Counted from the first letter of the stretch, positions 36,248 through 45,332 are shown. The stretch is 64,000 nucleotides of DNA from Albidovulum inexpectatum (GCF_002927635.1 NZ_PRDS01000001.1:597679-661678), one strand, 5' to 3'. Program-made: numbers and translations. The notes: generated from the sequence alone by a model not told the origin.

Positions 36248-36566
36248 CTTTCAAATAAGTGCCTGCCAAAGCAACCAGAATTATGCGCAAAAGAACGAAT
36301 TAGTGCGCGCAAGGCGGTAGGCCAGATGATGCGGCAGCCTGCTTTCAACGAATAATATGACGTAAAAGCAATGGCTTGCTGGCATTCATCCTGCGCCCAA
36401 CTTGCCCGCCATCCGCTCCCTGTCACCCCCTGATTTGACACATCGCCCCGGATCGCGTCACTGGAGGCAATCAGGTTCCGGAACCTTTCACACCCATCAG
36501 CCCGCCCGCCCCGGCGGTGTGGACACCCGCGCGGCAAGCCCTGTCGCGCCACGAAAGGATTCTGCG
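36248..36566. other. Non-coding gap after tRNA-Arg with a 14-bp palindrome
   Basis: 319 bp without a convincing gene. It contains AGGTTCCGGAACCT, a perfect 14-bp palindrome at 36473-36486, 81 bp before the AAA ATPase start, a plausible operator. A TTGACA at 36435-36440 has no good -10 partner. Shine-Dalgarno AAAGGA (36555-36560) precedes the next gene. Confidence 0.5.
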
Positions 36567-37667
36567 ATGCCCCGTGCCACGACCACGATTCCATTCCATG
36601 CTCTGCGGTTCGAAGACGACCTGCCGACACTGCACGAAGTCGAGCGGCGCCTGAAAACATTCCTGCGCGCCCTCCGCAGGCAACGCCAGGCCGCCCAGAC
36701 CGGTGACGATGAGGGCGATCGTGACAAGATGGATCAGTTCTTCGACTATCTGAATGAGGCCGAACGGCGGAAAATCCGGCGTCGCGCGCACCGCTACGTG
36801 CAGCGGCTGGACGCCCTGTCCGGCCTGTCTCATCTCAGCGAGGAGAACCGCGCCAAGCTGACACCCTTGCGGGGCGGGCTGCCGGTCACCCGCGTCACCA
36901 CCGAACACGAGGCCGACGAGATCGCCGCCGCGCTGCATGCCGAGATGCCCTGGATGGCGCCCGCCACCGAAGCCGTCTGGCACGGGCTGCGGGCCTCGGC
37001 ACGCGAGGGCCTGCCCGGTGTCCGGTTCACCCCTCTGGTCCTGATCGGCCCGCCCGGCATCGGAAAGAGCTTCTGGGCCCGGCGACTGGCCCATCATCTG
37101 GAGGTCCCTGCCGCCAAGATTGACGCAACGGGGGAGCCTGCCTCCTTCGCGCTCACCGGATCCCAGCGCGGCTGGGGCAGCGCTCATGCGGGCAAGCTGG
37201 TCAACACGGTCTTGAACCACCGGCATGCCGGACCGCTGGTGATCATCGACGAGATCGAGAAGGCCGACGAGGTCCACTCCAACAAAGGCGCGCGCCATAC
37301 GCTGACGGATGCGCTCCTGCCGCTGCTGGAGCGGATGACGGCGGCGACCTGGGAATGCCCGTTCTTCCAGGTCAAGATGGACATGTCCTGGGTCAACTGG
37401 GTGATGACGGCGAACAGCCGGCAGGGCCTGCCGGACCCGTTTCAGAGCCGCTGCGTGGTGCTGGATCTGCCGGATCTGACCACGGGGCAGCTAAGGGATT
37501 TCGCCATGACCGAAGCCGCGCGGCGTGGCCTTCCCGCGCCTGCTGTCGAGGCACTCGCTGTACTCTTCGAGACCGGCGCATTGTCCCACTGCCGCCTGAA
37601 TCTGCGCACGGTCGCCCGAATGCTCGACCGTGCCGAGATGCTCTCCAACCGTCCCATGTTGCATTGA
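36567..37667 (+). CDS. Lon-like AAA+ ATPase paired with TniQ
   Basis: 366 residues. Basic N-terminal region (1-110), then an AAA+ module: Walker A GPPGIGKS at 161-168, Walker B LVIIDEIEKAD at 224-234, sensor-1-like WVMTANS, and a C-terminal helical lid. The closest recognisable type is the Lon-like ATPase without protease domain. The start at 36567 is supported by the AAAGGA site. It converges with a TniQ gene (19-bp gap), and AAA+ proteins are the usual partners of TniQ in Tn7-like elements, where they recruit the transposase. No transposase is present in the window, so the present role is unknown. Confidence 0.8.
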   Translation: MPRATTTIPFHALRFEDDLPTLHEVERRLKTFLRALRRQRQAAQTGDDEGDRDKMDQFFDYLNEAERRKIRRRAHRYVQRLDALSGLSHLSEENRAKLTPLRGGLPVTRVTTEHEADEIAAALHAEMPWMAPATEAVWHGLRASAREGLPGVRFTPLVLIGPPGIGKSFWARRLAHHLEVPAAKIDATGEPASFALTGSQRGWGSAHAGKLVNTVLNHRHAGPLVIIDEIEKADEVHSNKGARHTLTDALLPLLERMTAATWECPFFQVKMDMSWVNWVMTANSRQGLPDPFQSRCVVLDLPDLTTGQLRDFAMTEAARRGLPAPAVEALAVLFETGALSHCRLNLRTVARMLDRAEMLSNRPMLH

Positions 37668-37686
37668 GGACGCGTGGGATAGGCTG

Positions 37687-39534
37687 TCAGGCGCTCAAGT
37701 TTCGCATTGCCGGCGCGACATCTTCCAGACGGTAGATCGGGCCGAGATACTCTCCGCCGGGTCGAAACCGCGGGATGCCGGCCTTGCGCAGGCGCAGCGC
37801 CACCTCGCGGCTGCTTTCGCCCAGCGTGGTGGACAGCAGCTTGTGCGTCGTGAACCGCGCGTGGAACACCGTCGCGTCTTCCGGGGTGACGTAGCGGTCG
37901 TGCCGGCGAGTCTGCGGGTTGTATAGGACCGTCACACTGGCGTGACCGTGTTCGACAAGCCGTCGGAACGCGCCATTTTTGGCCAGCCCGACCTCTCTGG
38001 CGAAGTCCGACATGGTCTGATGCGCAGGTTTTGGGGGCCGAATGACCGCATCCACATCCTCCTTGCGCACGAAGATGGCGGCATAGCCTTCGAGATCTGA
38101 CCGTCGGCCTGTTTCAATCTGGCCAGCGCGGATCGCCGCGATGACCACATCGATCCCCACCCGGGCGCGCAGCGCGGCCCGGTGGACATGCTCCCAATCG
38201 GTGTCCGTCTCCGCAATCGACTCCGCCCCGTGCGACAGATCGGCAAGCAGCCGCTCTGCATCCGCCGGATCCCAAGCGCGCCGCGTCGCCTTCGGCGGAA
38301 AGCGCGGGTTCAGTACGCCCGCCATGGCCAATGCCTCCAACTGCTGGTCTCCACAACCCAGACGCCGCGCCAGTTCTTTGGGTCCGACCAGCCGCCCGAT
38401 CATTGCAAAAAGGGGTTCCAGCGCCTCTGCCGGAAAGGTCAGGCGCGCATCGGGGCGCGGGTCGTCGGCCTGCACCACGCCTTCGGCGACCAGAAGCCGC
38501 CGCATCAGGGCGGGCGAGACCCGGGCGTCCTCGGCCGCGGTTACGACGGAATGGCGCAGGCGCTTATCCAGGGAAACGCCAAGAACCTTCGTCCCGGCGG
38601 CCACCGGCCAGACATCTAGCACCACCTCGCGCAGCATGTCACGAAACGGGTCGTATCTGGGATCTTCCAGCGCGCTGTTGGAGAGCCAGTCATGCAGGCG
38701 CCCGAAGGCCTTGCGGGATTCGTCATTCGGTCCAGAGGCGCGGTCGGCCAGCTGGCGAAAGGCATCCCGGATGGCCTCCGGTCCCTGCTGCGCCACCTCG
38801 AACCCCACCGCGCGCGCCGGGCCGTCTGCGGAAAACCCAGCCGGTACGATCTGTCGGCGCATGACTTCACCCCCCAGCAGCTGGCAGATCTGTGCCGCGA
38901 CGTCGATCGGGAACTGTGCCAGCCACGTTGAGTCCGTGCCCGAGGACAGACGTGTGTCGAGCCATTGGTCATATGCCGTGACCTCTGTTGTTTCCGCAGC
39001 CAAGCGCCTGTCCATCAGATCGGGCAAAAGCCGCCTCAACCGGGTGGAGAAGTCAAATCGGAAAGCTTGTCGTGTCTCCGTCCACAGCGGCGCAAGCGCC
39101 ATCCGGTGCCGGATGCATACCGCCACATGCCGGAACTGCCAGTCTCCGCGGATGACCATCCCGTCCGTCGGTGCATGGTCCGGCAGGTCGGCGTCTTCGC
39201 GCAGGCATTCGGGGCAGCCGCGTATCGTCGGGTTCACGACCGCGCGCGAGACGATCTGTTCGTTCCGGAATTGCATGCGCACCCCGGCAACCGGCCGCGG
39301 TGACCAGGAAACAAGCTGCGTTGCCTCGTCAGGTGACAGTTCGAACAAGGCACCAACCTCGCTCACCGCATCCGGATCCAACGCAATCAAGGCCTTCTGC
39401 GACAGCCCGAGTTCCGAGGTGAACTCCCACAACCCCAGCCCCCGCATCGCCGCCGCACGCGACAGGTACGACAGAAGCGTCTCGCGATCCCGAGGCGTCG
39501 GGCGAACAGCTATGGCAGGCAGGCGTGTGGTCAT
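37687..39534 (-). CDS. TniQ family protein
   Basis: 615 residues. The N-terminal TniQ domain shows a zinc-binding set: CPEC at 107-110 and CIRH at 140-143, with ETLLSYLSRAAAMRGL and WQFRHVAVCIRHRMALAP around it. The C-terminal two-thirds has repeated helical DNA-binding-like segments (GPKELARRLGCGDQQLEALA; TMSDFAREVGLAKNGAFRRL). TniQ/TnsD proteins select target DNA for Tn7-like transposons. This one is large, like TnsD, and is next to a tRNA gene. Without TniA/TniB genes, it may be a remnant or a repurposed regulator. Confidence 0.85.
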   Translation of the reverse strand: MTTRLPAIAVRPTPRDRETLLSYLSRAAAMRGLGLWEFTSELGLSQKALIALDPDAVSEVGALFELSPDEATQLVSWSPRPVAGVRMQFRNEQIVSRAVVNPTIRGCPECLREDADLPDHAPTDGMVIRGDWQFRHVAVCIRHRMALAPLWTETRQAFRFDFSTRLRRLLPDLMDRRLAAETTEVTAYDQWLDTRLSSGTDSTWLAQFPIDVAAQICQLLGGEVMRRQIVPAGFSADGPARAVGFEVAQQGPEAIRDAFRQLADRASGPNDESRKAFGRLHDWLSNSALEDPRYDPFRDMLREVVLDVWPVAAGTKVLGVSLDKRLRHSVVTAAEDARVSPALMRRLLVAEGVVQADDPRPDARLTFPAEALEPLFAMIGRLVGPKELARRLGCGDQQLEALAMAGVLNPRFPPKATRRAWDPADAERLLADLSHGAESIAETDTDWEHVHRAALRARVGIDVVIAAIRAGQIETGRRSDLEGYAAIFVRKEDVDAVIRPPKPAHQTMSDFAREVGLAKNGAFRRLVEHGHASVTVLYNPQTRRHDRYVTPEDATVFHARFTTHKLLSTTLGESSREVALRLRKAGIPRFRPGGEYLGPIYRLEDVAPAMRNLSA

Positions 39535-40373
39535 TGCCCCAGCAACTTAGCCACTTGTTCTGCGGATCATAGGCCGGATGGGGCAGAATTCGCTCCGTGC
39601 CACGGTGAAAGATGTGGATTGGCATTGATCTTGTCCTGTCGCGGGAAGCCTTTTTCGGGCCAAAACGGTTGCGCGGTCGGCCGCGTGACACTTCCCTTTG
39701 CCCAACCTTTCGAATCCATCCCCCTCCGCCACTTGCCCCAGCGAAAGCATTCTCCACTTTTGGTCATCTCCGAAATTTCTTTTTGTTTTCGAGGGTTGTA
39801 GCAGTTTGGCTATTCACCTCGGAACGCAAGAAATCACCCAAACCCGTTCTCTCCGCCCCATATTCTCTGAACCTGATGACTGCGCCGATTTGGTGAAATT
39901 CTTGTAAGGCATTAAAATTACGTAAATTTTCATGATATGAGTCTGAACACTTCGACCCCAGTGGCACCCGGCGTGATGGAACAGAAATCGAACTTTCGCC
40001 ACCGCTTGCAGCCGCTCTTGCGCCGGAACTGTCCGTCCCCGGTGGGACGACCGTTTCATGAAGTTGCCGTTCGCCGCACGCCAACTGAACTCACTCTATG
40101 CGGGACTTTCCTGCCGTTCGCCGCAGACGCTCAGTTTTTGCCGCACTTGCGAGGGTCTCGGCCCGTCGGGCGGAAACCAGACTTTCGCTGCGCTAAGTTC
40201 TGGGGCATGCTACATGGGCAATAGCTGCCGTTCGGCAGATGGCGGGGTGTGGAAACTTTGAGTGTCGCGCCAGCAAGTCTTTGTAGGATTGGCCTCTGAG
40301 TCGACACACGCAAGGTTCTTTGCCTCGTGCATTAGGTTTACAAATTATTTCCAGACAAGACCCGCATATGGTT
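39535..40373. other. Long non-coding stretch with decayed repeats
   Basis: 839 bp with no supportable gene; short open frames here lack ribosome sites and family resemblance. GC drops compared with the backbone. TGCCGTTCG recurs at 40065-40073, 40112-40120 and 40226-40234, the last one inside a CTGCCG-TT-CGGCAG hairpin (40225-40238). It looks like degraded DNA between two acquired segments. Confidence 0.6.
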
Positions 40374-40961
40374 TCACGCACCAATGATACGTAGCGAGCT
40401 GTCTTTTACGAGTCGCAGCGCGTCATTATCAAAGGTACCCCGTGCAAGGACCCGGTAGCCAACGGTAAGGGCGACCAGCGATTTTGCCGCACTTCCCGCA
40501 TCGATTGATGCGTCAATTCGTTGTACTTTTTTGCCCTTCTCGATCACCCTGAGAAAGAAATCCTCTAAAGCGCTAAGCGCCCTATCCACGACGGCCTGTA
40601 TATCCTCGCTATGATTGGGGAACTCCAATGCTGCGTGGATGATCAGGTTACCCTTCTGCTCGCGCTCGGTCACGCTTTGATGAACGACCGTGTCGAAAAG
40701 CGACAGGATCGCATCGATCGGATCGGGTTTGGCTTCGAGCTGCGCCAAAGTCTGTGCCTGACGTTCTTCAACAAAGCGGGTCAGGACGGATTTGAATAAA
40801 TCGTGTTTGTTGCCAAATGTGGCGTAAAGGCTGCCACGGTTCACGCCCATGGCCTTTACAAGATCGGCAACCGACGTCGCCTCGTACCCCTTGACGGAAA
40901 AAACCTCGGCAGCCTTGTCGAGAGTGGCGTCAATTTCAAAACTCTTTTCCCAAGGCATCAT
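40374..40961 (-). CDS. TetR/AcrR family regulator
   Basis: 195 residues from the first of two adjacent ATGs (40961; the second is 40958), behind AGAGGA. N-terminal HTH at about 28-50 (ATSVADLVKAMGVNRGSLYATFGNK) is typical TetR; the rest is a helical ligand domain. It is divergent from the small membrane-protein gene. The 173-bp gap contains inverted GAACGAT/ATCGTTC elements, so it probably represses the divergent genes and itself. The inducer is unknown. Codon use is less GC-rich than the backbone. Confidence 0.88.
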   Translation of the reverse strand: MMPWEKSFEIDATLDKAAEVFSVKGYEATSVADLVKAMGVNRGSLYATFGNKHDLFKSVLTRFVEERQAQTLAQLEAKPDPIDAILSLFDTVVHQSVTEREQKGNLIIHAALEFPNHSEDIQAVVDRALSALEDFFLRVIEKGKKVQRIDASIDAGSAAKSLVALTVGYRVLARGTFDNDALRLVKDSSLRIIGA

Positions 40962-41046
40962 CGTGGTCCTCTGTGCGCGCAAAAGCGGTTTGTGCAGCGT
41001 CTGCTCTGGCAATCTATCCATGGTTCTCGACCGCGGCGCAAGAGTG

Positions 41047-41098
41047 TTGACCAATCGTTCCAAACTGATTATGTGGTTTTGAACGATCATTCCATATC
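41047..41098. promoter_or_regulatory. Probable TetR operator region
   Basis: ATCGTTCCAAAC (41054-41065) and GTTTTGAACGAT (41076-41087) form an imperfect inverted repeat. The right arm also belongs to the compact near-palindrome GAACGATCATTC (41081-41092). GAACGATCGTTC-like sites are typical of TetR-family operators. A TTGACC at 41047-41052 overlaps the left side and could be a -35 for the rightward operon. Confidence 0.6.
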
Positions 41099-41134
41099 GA
41101 GTCGCACCCGCCGTTTGAGTTCGAGAGGTATCCA

Positions 41135-41650
41135 ATGGACCAACTGTTAAAAGAGCTATCACTCATCGGCGGTGTCGCCGCTGTGACTCTCATTTCTTAT
41201 CTTGTGATGCGACGGTCAGGCGCGTCGGGGGCTGCCAATGCCAACCGCTTGCTCAGCGGCCTGCTGGGTGCGTTCCTGTTGTTGGGTGGCGTCGCCAAAT
41301 TCTTTCTGCCCTTCACCGACATGTTTGCGCAGCAAATTGCGCTGAGCCGGCTACCATTTCCGGCGCTATCCGCTTTTGCAGGTCAGGCCGGAGAGATTAC
41401 CGCCGGGATCATTCTGCTTGGGTATTTTATCGGATGGCAGCGGTTGCAGGGGCCTATCAGCGATCTGATTTTCGCCCTCACAACACTGCTCGTCGTGATC
41501 ATCATGCTGGTTGCCGTCTACGTGCATCTGCATCCAGACGTCCCAGCCGAAGTGCTTCCATTTCAATCCAAACCACCCGTTCTGACGGTCATCATCATGG
41601 CACTTGCGATTCTGAACGGATGGCTGCGCCGTAAAACACGTCTGTCCTGA
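41135..41650 (+). CDS. DoxX-like small membrane protein
   Basis: 171 residues with about four membrane helices (5-25, 38-58, 85-105, 112-130) plus a hydrophobic C-terminal segment. The pattern GGVAKF...FPFPALSAFAGQAGEITAGIILL resembles DoxX/DoxD-type proteins, but I would not assign it firmly. It is first in the operon facing the TetR gene, so it is the likeliest repressed target. Confidence 0.65.
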   Translation: MDQLLKELSLIGGVAAVTLISYLVMRRSGASGAANANRLLSGLLGAFLLLGGVAKFFLPFTDMFAQQIALSRLPFPALSAFAGQAGEITAGIILLGYFIGWQRLQGPISDLIFALTTLLVVIIMLVAVYVHLHPDVPAEVLPFQSKPPVLTVIIMALAILNGWLRRKTRLS

Positions 41651-41673
41651 CACCCCAACTTGAAAGGGCCGCT

Positions 41674-42141
41674 ATGCCTACTTCCCACCCCACCCATCGT
41701 TCAGTTCCGCAGAAAATCGCTATCGTCGCAGCCGTCATGGGCAGTGTTGCCGGGACGCTTACTGGTATCATGACCTGGGCCAATACTGGTTTTTCGGAAA
41801 TCTTTTTGCCCAATTGGGGGATCTCCTTTCTGAAGGCTGTGTTCGTCCTGTTGCCTTTCGCGTTCTTGCTCATGGGGCTGTTTGACAAACTGTTGTCCCG
41901 GATCATGCCGGGGCTGGCCCCAATGAAACTGCGGATCGTGCTTGGGCTTATCATGGCGGTGATCATGCAGTCTCTTATGGCAGTGATCACCGCCGGAACC
42001 GAAGCAGGCTTCGGTGATATGACGGTTGTGAGAGAGCTTTGGCTTAATGCCTTTATCACGGCGTTTCCTGTTGGGCTCGTCCTGGCCTTGGTGCTGACGA
42101 CAACTGTGCGCCCTTGGCTCATGGCCATGTTGCGCGCTTGA
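41674..42141 (+). CDS. DUF2798-type membrane protein
   Basis: 155 residues with two related halves, each with two helices: PQKIAIVAAVMGSVAGTLTGIMTW ... and MKLRIVLGLIMAVIMQSLMAVITAG. This internal duplication fits DUF2798. The function is unknown. It starts 23 bp after the previous gene and is followed by a hairpin terminator. Confidence 0.65.
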   Translation: MPTSHPTHRSVPQKIAIVAAVMGSVAGTLTGIMTWANTGFSEIFLPNWGISFLKAVFVLLPFAFLLMGLFDKLLSRIMPGLAPMKLRIVLGLIMAVIMQSLMAVITAGTEAGFGDMTVVRELWLNAFITAFPVGLVLALVLTTTVRPWLMAMLRA

Positions 42142-42153
42142 TGCGTTAATACG

Positions 42154-42179
42154 GCCCGCCACTGACTTTGGTGGTGGGC
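42154..42179 (+). terminator. Terminator after the DUF2798 gene
   Basis: GCCCGCCAC (42154-42162), loop TGACTTTG, GTGGTGGGC (42171-42179): a 9-bp stem with one G-T pair, followed by T-rich TCTCTATTGTT. It separates the TetR-linked pair from the MFS gene, or attenuates read-through into it. Confidence 0.65.
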
Positions 42180-42200
42180 TCTCTATTGTTAGGGGGCGCT

Positions 42201-43439
42201 ATGCGCGCAACAACACCTTTAAGCACAAAGCCTGGGCTTCATTATGCCTGGGTCGTTGCTTTTGCCGGGGCTTCAGCAATGATCTGCGGCCTTGGTCTTG
42301 CGCGGTTTGCTTTCGGAATGATGTTGCCATCTATGTCAACATCGCTCGGCCTGTCATACGGGCAAGGCGGGGTTCTCGGCTTTGCCAATATGGTGGGCTA
42401 TCTGGTTGCTGTTTTGCTGGCCCCAATCATCTTACCCCGGCTTGGCACCAGACTGACCGTTACATTCAGCCTGATCTTAATTGCCCTTTCCATGTTTGGG
42501 ATGGCGCTGACCCAAAGCTTTGCGACACTCTGCGCCCTGTATATCATCACAGGAATTGGCAGCGGCGGCGTTGTGCTGCCCTCAATGAGCGTCATGTCGC
42601 ATTGGTTTCTCCCATCGCACCGGGGACTTGCGGCGGGCCTTGTGATGTCTGGACCGGGTTTCGGCATCATCTTGAGCGGCTTTGTCGTTCCAAGGTTGGT
42701 GCCGACCGTCGGGCTACAATCATGGCAGGTTGGCTGGATCATCTTTGCTGCGATCTCTACGGCTATCGCGATGCTGGCTTTCGCTTTGCTACGCAACCAC
42801 CCTGTCCAAAAAGCACAGGAACCTTTCGGGCGCGCCCAAGACCACAGCACCGCGCGCGATGCGTTGATTGGGCGGGCGAAGCTGAGCTTGCTGATGAGTA
42901 TGGGCCTGATCTTTGCCATCTACGGCGCGGTTTACATGCTCTATGTCACCTTCATCGTAACAAGCATGGTCGACGCATACGGGCTTAATCCGACGGCGGC
43001 GGGTACAGCTTGGTCTTCTTTCGGGTTTCTGAGTATCTTTTCGGGCGTATTGTTCGGCGTCATCTCTGACAGGGTTGGACGACGGCGCGGGCTGGCGATG
43101 GCCTTTGCGGTGCTGGCTTTGTCATTTCTTCTGGTGGGCACCGGGACGGACGTAACAGCTCTCTATCTCTCAATCCTTCTGTTTGGGCTGGCGGCCTGGA
43201 GTATCCCTGTGATCATGGCTGCCTCGGCCGGAGATTTTTTCGGCACTGCTGGGGCAGCCAATGCGCTGGCGGCGCTGACATTTGCCTTTTCAGGCGGGCA
43301 AGCCGCAGGACCAGTTATCGCAGGTTTTTTTGCTGAGCGTAGTGGTGATTTCGGCGCAAGCTACGTCATTTCGGGCATCGCTGCCGCCTTGGCAATCGCT
43401 ATGAGCCTGCGTTTGAAAACCCCTGACCGGGGAAGCTGA
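42201..43439 (+). CDS. MFS transporter
   Basis: 412 residues, 12 predicted helices, YbfB/YjiJ- or OFA-like major facilitator. Start at 42201 behind AGGGGG; an upstream TTG would lie inside the terminator hairpin. N-terminal ICGLGLARFAFGMMLPSM and SHWFLPSHRGLAAGLVMSGPGFG are characteristic, and the second half repeats the pattern (ISDRVGRRRGLAM). Substrate unknown; the neighbouring oxidoreductases suggest efflux or uptake of a small organic compound. Confidence 0.85.
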   Translation: MRATTPLSTKPGLHYAWVVAFAGASAMICGLGLARFAFGMMLPSMSTSLGLSYGQGGVLGFANMVGYLVAVLLAPIILPRLGTRLTVTFSLILIALSMFGMALTQSFATLCALYIITGIGSGGVVLPSMSVMSHWFLPSHRGLAAGLVMSGPGFGIILSGFVVPRLVPTVGLQSWQVGWIIFAAISTAIAMLAFALLRNHPVQKAQEPFGRAQDHSTARDALIGRAKLSLLMSMGLIFAIYGAVYMLYVTFIVTSMVDAYGLNPTAAGTAWSSFGFLSIFSGVLFGVISDRVGRRRGLAMAFAVLALSFLLVGTGTDVTALYLSILLFGLAAWSIPVIMAASAGDFFGTAGAANALAALTFAFSGGQAAGPVIAGFFAERSGDFGASYVISGIAAALAIAMSLRLKTPDRGS

Positions 43440-43469
43440 TCAAAGCTTGTACAGGGCAAGCCTCCATAC

Positions 43470-44381
43470 CTATTGGGTAAATCCTGCACCAAGTTCGCGC
43501 AGTATCCCGCGCAGCCATTGCTGGGCCGGGTGGTTTCCAAGGCGCTTGTGCCAAACCATGTGAACACTGCGCATGGCTTGAGGTGTTTCCAGCGGACAGG
43601 GAGAGACGAGTGTACCAACGTTTCGCTCAAACTCGCGCGCGACGCTGGCCGGACAGGTCAGGATAAGATCGGTCGTCTCCAAAATGAGCGGTGCCGGGCC
43701 ATAGGTTGGCATCGTATAAACAACGCGGCGCGTGCGACCGCGATCCGCCATTGCATCGTCGATCCAGTTTCGACGTTTCCCTGTTGCGCTGACAAGCAGA
43801 TGTTCCACGGATGCATATCGGTCCAATGTCGGTGGTTTTCCGACCATCGGGTGGCCTTTGCGCATCGTGCAGACCCATTTCTCTTCGAACAAGGGCTCAG
43901 ATGCGAACCGTTCGGGCGGGTCCGGCCACGCCAGCAGCGCCAGATCGGCGCTCTGGTTATCCAGATATTCCCCGTAGTGAATGCTGGGGGATATGGCTTG
44001 CAATGAAACGCCCGGTGCCTCTTGTCGGACGCGGCTGAGCAATTTTGGGAAGAGGGTGATCGTCGCATAATCAGGCGTGGCAATCGTGAACAGCCGTGTT
44101 GCCGTCGCTGGATCAAACGATGCACCATCCAGCGCCATCTGAATTTCATTCAAGGCCGAGCTAATCGGCCCGCTGAGTTCAAGCGCCCAAGCGGTGGGGC
44201 GCATGCCCTCGGGCGTCCTGATGAACAACTCATCCCCCAGCCGATCGCGTAGGCGCGTCAGCGCGTTGGAAAATGCTGGTTGCGACAGGCCAATGGTGCG
44301 CGCAGCTCGGGTGACATTGCGCTCACGCATAAGCGCATCAAAGGCGACCAACAGGTTCAGATCCAGAGAACGTAAATTCAT
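43470..44381 (-). CDS. LysR family transcriptional regulator
   Basis: 303 residues, full length. Start at 44381 gives MNLRSLDLNLLVAFDALMRERNVTRAARTIGLS (quoted by its ends MNLRSLDLNL and RAARTIGLS), the classic LysR winged HTH; the C-terminal effector domain follows from about residue 90. NodD-like subgroup by N-terminal pattern. It is divergent from the SDR gene and probably controls it. Confidence 0.92.
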   Translation of the reverse strand: MNLRSLDLNLLVAFDALMRERNVTRAARTIGLSQPAFSNALTRLRDRLGDELFIRTPEGMRPTAWALELSGPISSALNEIQMALDGASFDPATATRLFTIATPDYATITLFPKLLSRVRQEAPGVSLQAISPSIHYGEYLDNQSADLALLAWPDPPERFASEPLFEEKWVCTMRKGHPMVGKPPTLDRYASVEHLLVSATGKRRNWIDDAMADRGRTRRVVYTMPTYGPAPLILETTDLILTCPASVAREFERNVGTLVSPCPLETPQAMRSVHMVWHKRLGNHPAQQWLRGILRELGAGFTQ

Positions 44382-44409
44382 TTTGTGAATATAGAATGTT
44401 TTATCATTC
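44376..44409. promoter_or_regulatory. Candidate LysR binding sites
   Basis: ATTCA-N5-TGAAT at 44376-44390 overlaps the lysR start codon, and GAATG-N6-CATTC at 44394-44409 lies just upstream. Both are AT-rich dyads in the divergent lysR/SDR gap, consistent with autoregulation and activation of the SDR gene. Not demonstrated. Confidence 0.5.
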
Positions 44410-44486
44410 AATTTCAATATGGAAGGCGCATGCCCCATATTCGGGTGGAGCGCAGCAAACTGCTGTACCATCTGAAAGGAAACGAA

Positions 44487-45236
44487 ATGGGCAAGCTTAC
44501 CGGAAAGACCGCCGTCATCACCGGCGGCAACAGCGGGATCGGTCTGAGCACCGCCAAGACATTCATCGATGAAGGCGCGCAAGTCGTGATCTTTGGTCGC
44601 GATCAGAAGTCACTGGATGATGCTGTAGAAACCTTAGGTGATAACGCCATCGGTGTGCAGGGCAATGTTACGCAAGATTCTGACCTAAAACGCCTTTTCG
44701 CCGCAACCAAAGACCGCTTTGGCAAGGTGGACATCCTGTTCGCCAATGCCGGTGTCGCGGATTTCGCGCCTGTGGCACAAGCGGGTGAGGACCACTTTGA
44801 CAAAGTTTTCGATGTGAACGTAAAAGGCGTTTTTAAGACTGTTCAGCACAGTATTGACGCGCTGAATGACGGCGCGTCGGTGGTGCTGACCACATCAGTG
44901 TCGAATACCAAAGGTATGGCAGGTATGTCAGCCTATGCGGCAAGCAAAGCGGCAGTGCGGTCTTTTGCGCGCAGCTTCTCGGGTGAACTGGTGGCACGCG
45001 GTATCCGCGTCAACGCAATCTCGCCTGGCCCTGTAGCCACACCGATCTATGCCCGTGCAGGCATGTCAGAAGCCGAGATTGACGCAATGGGCGAAGGCAT
45101 GGCCGATCAGATCCCGCTCAAACGCTTTGCCGAACCTCGCGAGATCGCGACCGCAGCCCTGTTTCTTGCGTCCAGCGACTCCTCCTACGTGGTCGGCACC
45201 GAGCTGGTCGTCGATGGCGGTTGGACGCAGGTCTGA
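44487..45236 (+). CDS. SDR family oxidoreductase
   Basis: 249-residue classical short-chain dehydrogenase. NAD(P)-binding GGNSGIG at 13-19, NAG at 87-89, catalytic Tyr150/Lys154 in SAYAASK, and C-terminal ASSDSSYVVGTELVVDGG. Start at 44487 behind AAAGGA. It is followed 96 bp later by a CMD-family gene. The substrate is unknown. Confidence 0.93.
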   Translation: MGKLTGKTAVITGGNSGIGLSTAKTFIDEGAQVVIFGRDQKSLDDAVETLGDNAIGVQGNVTQDSDLKRLFAATKDRFGKVDILFANAGVADFAPVAQAGEDHFDKVFDVNVKGVFKTVQHSIDALNDGASVVLTTSVSNTKGMAGMSAYAASKAAVRSFARSFSGELVARGIRVNAISPGPVATPIYARAGMSEAEIDAMGEGMADQIPLKRFAEPREIATAALFLASSDSSYVVGTELVVDGGWTQV

Positions 45237-45332
45237 AATCTCCCCGACTGGTGGCGGTGGCTTCAACATCCCCCGAAGCACCGTCACCATTTTTTACACC
45301 CTACCAAACCAGACAAACCTAAAAAGGAAACA

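Noticed and set aside
39612..39907. Short open frames in the gap upstream of tniQ
   Set aside because: Several overlapping frames of similar length with no ribosome site, family match or coding bias.
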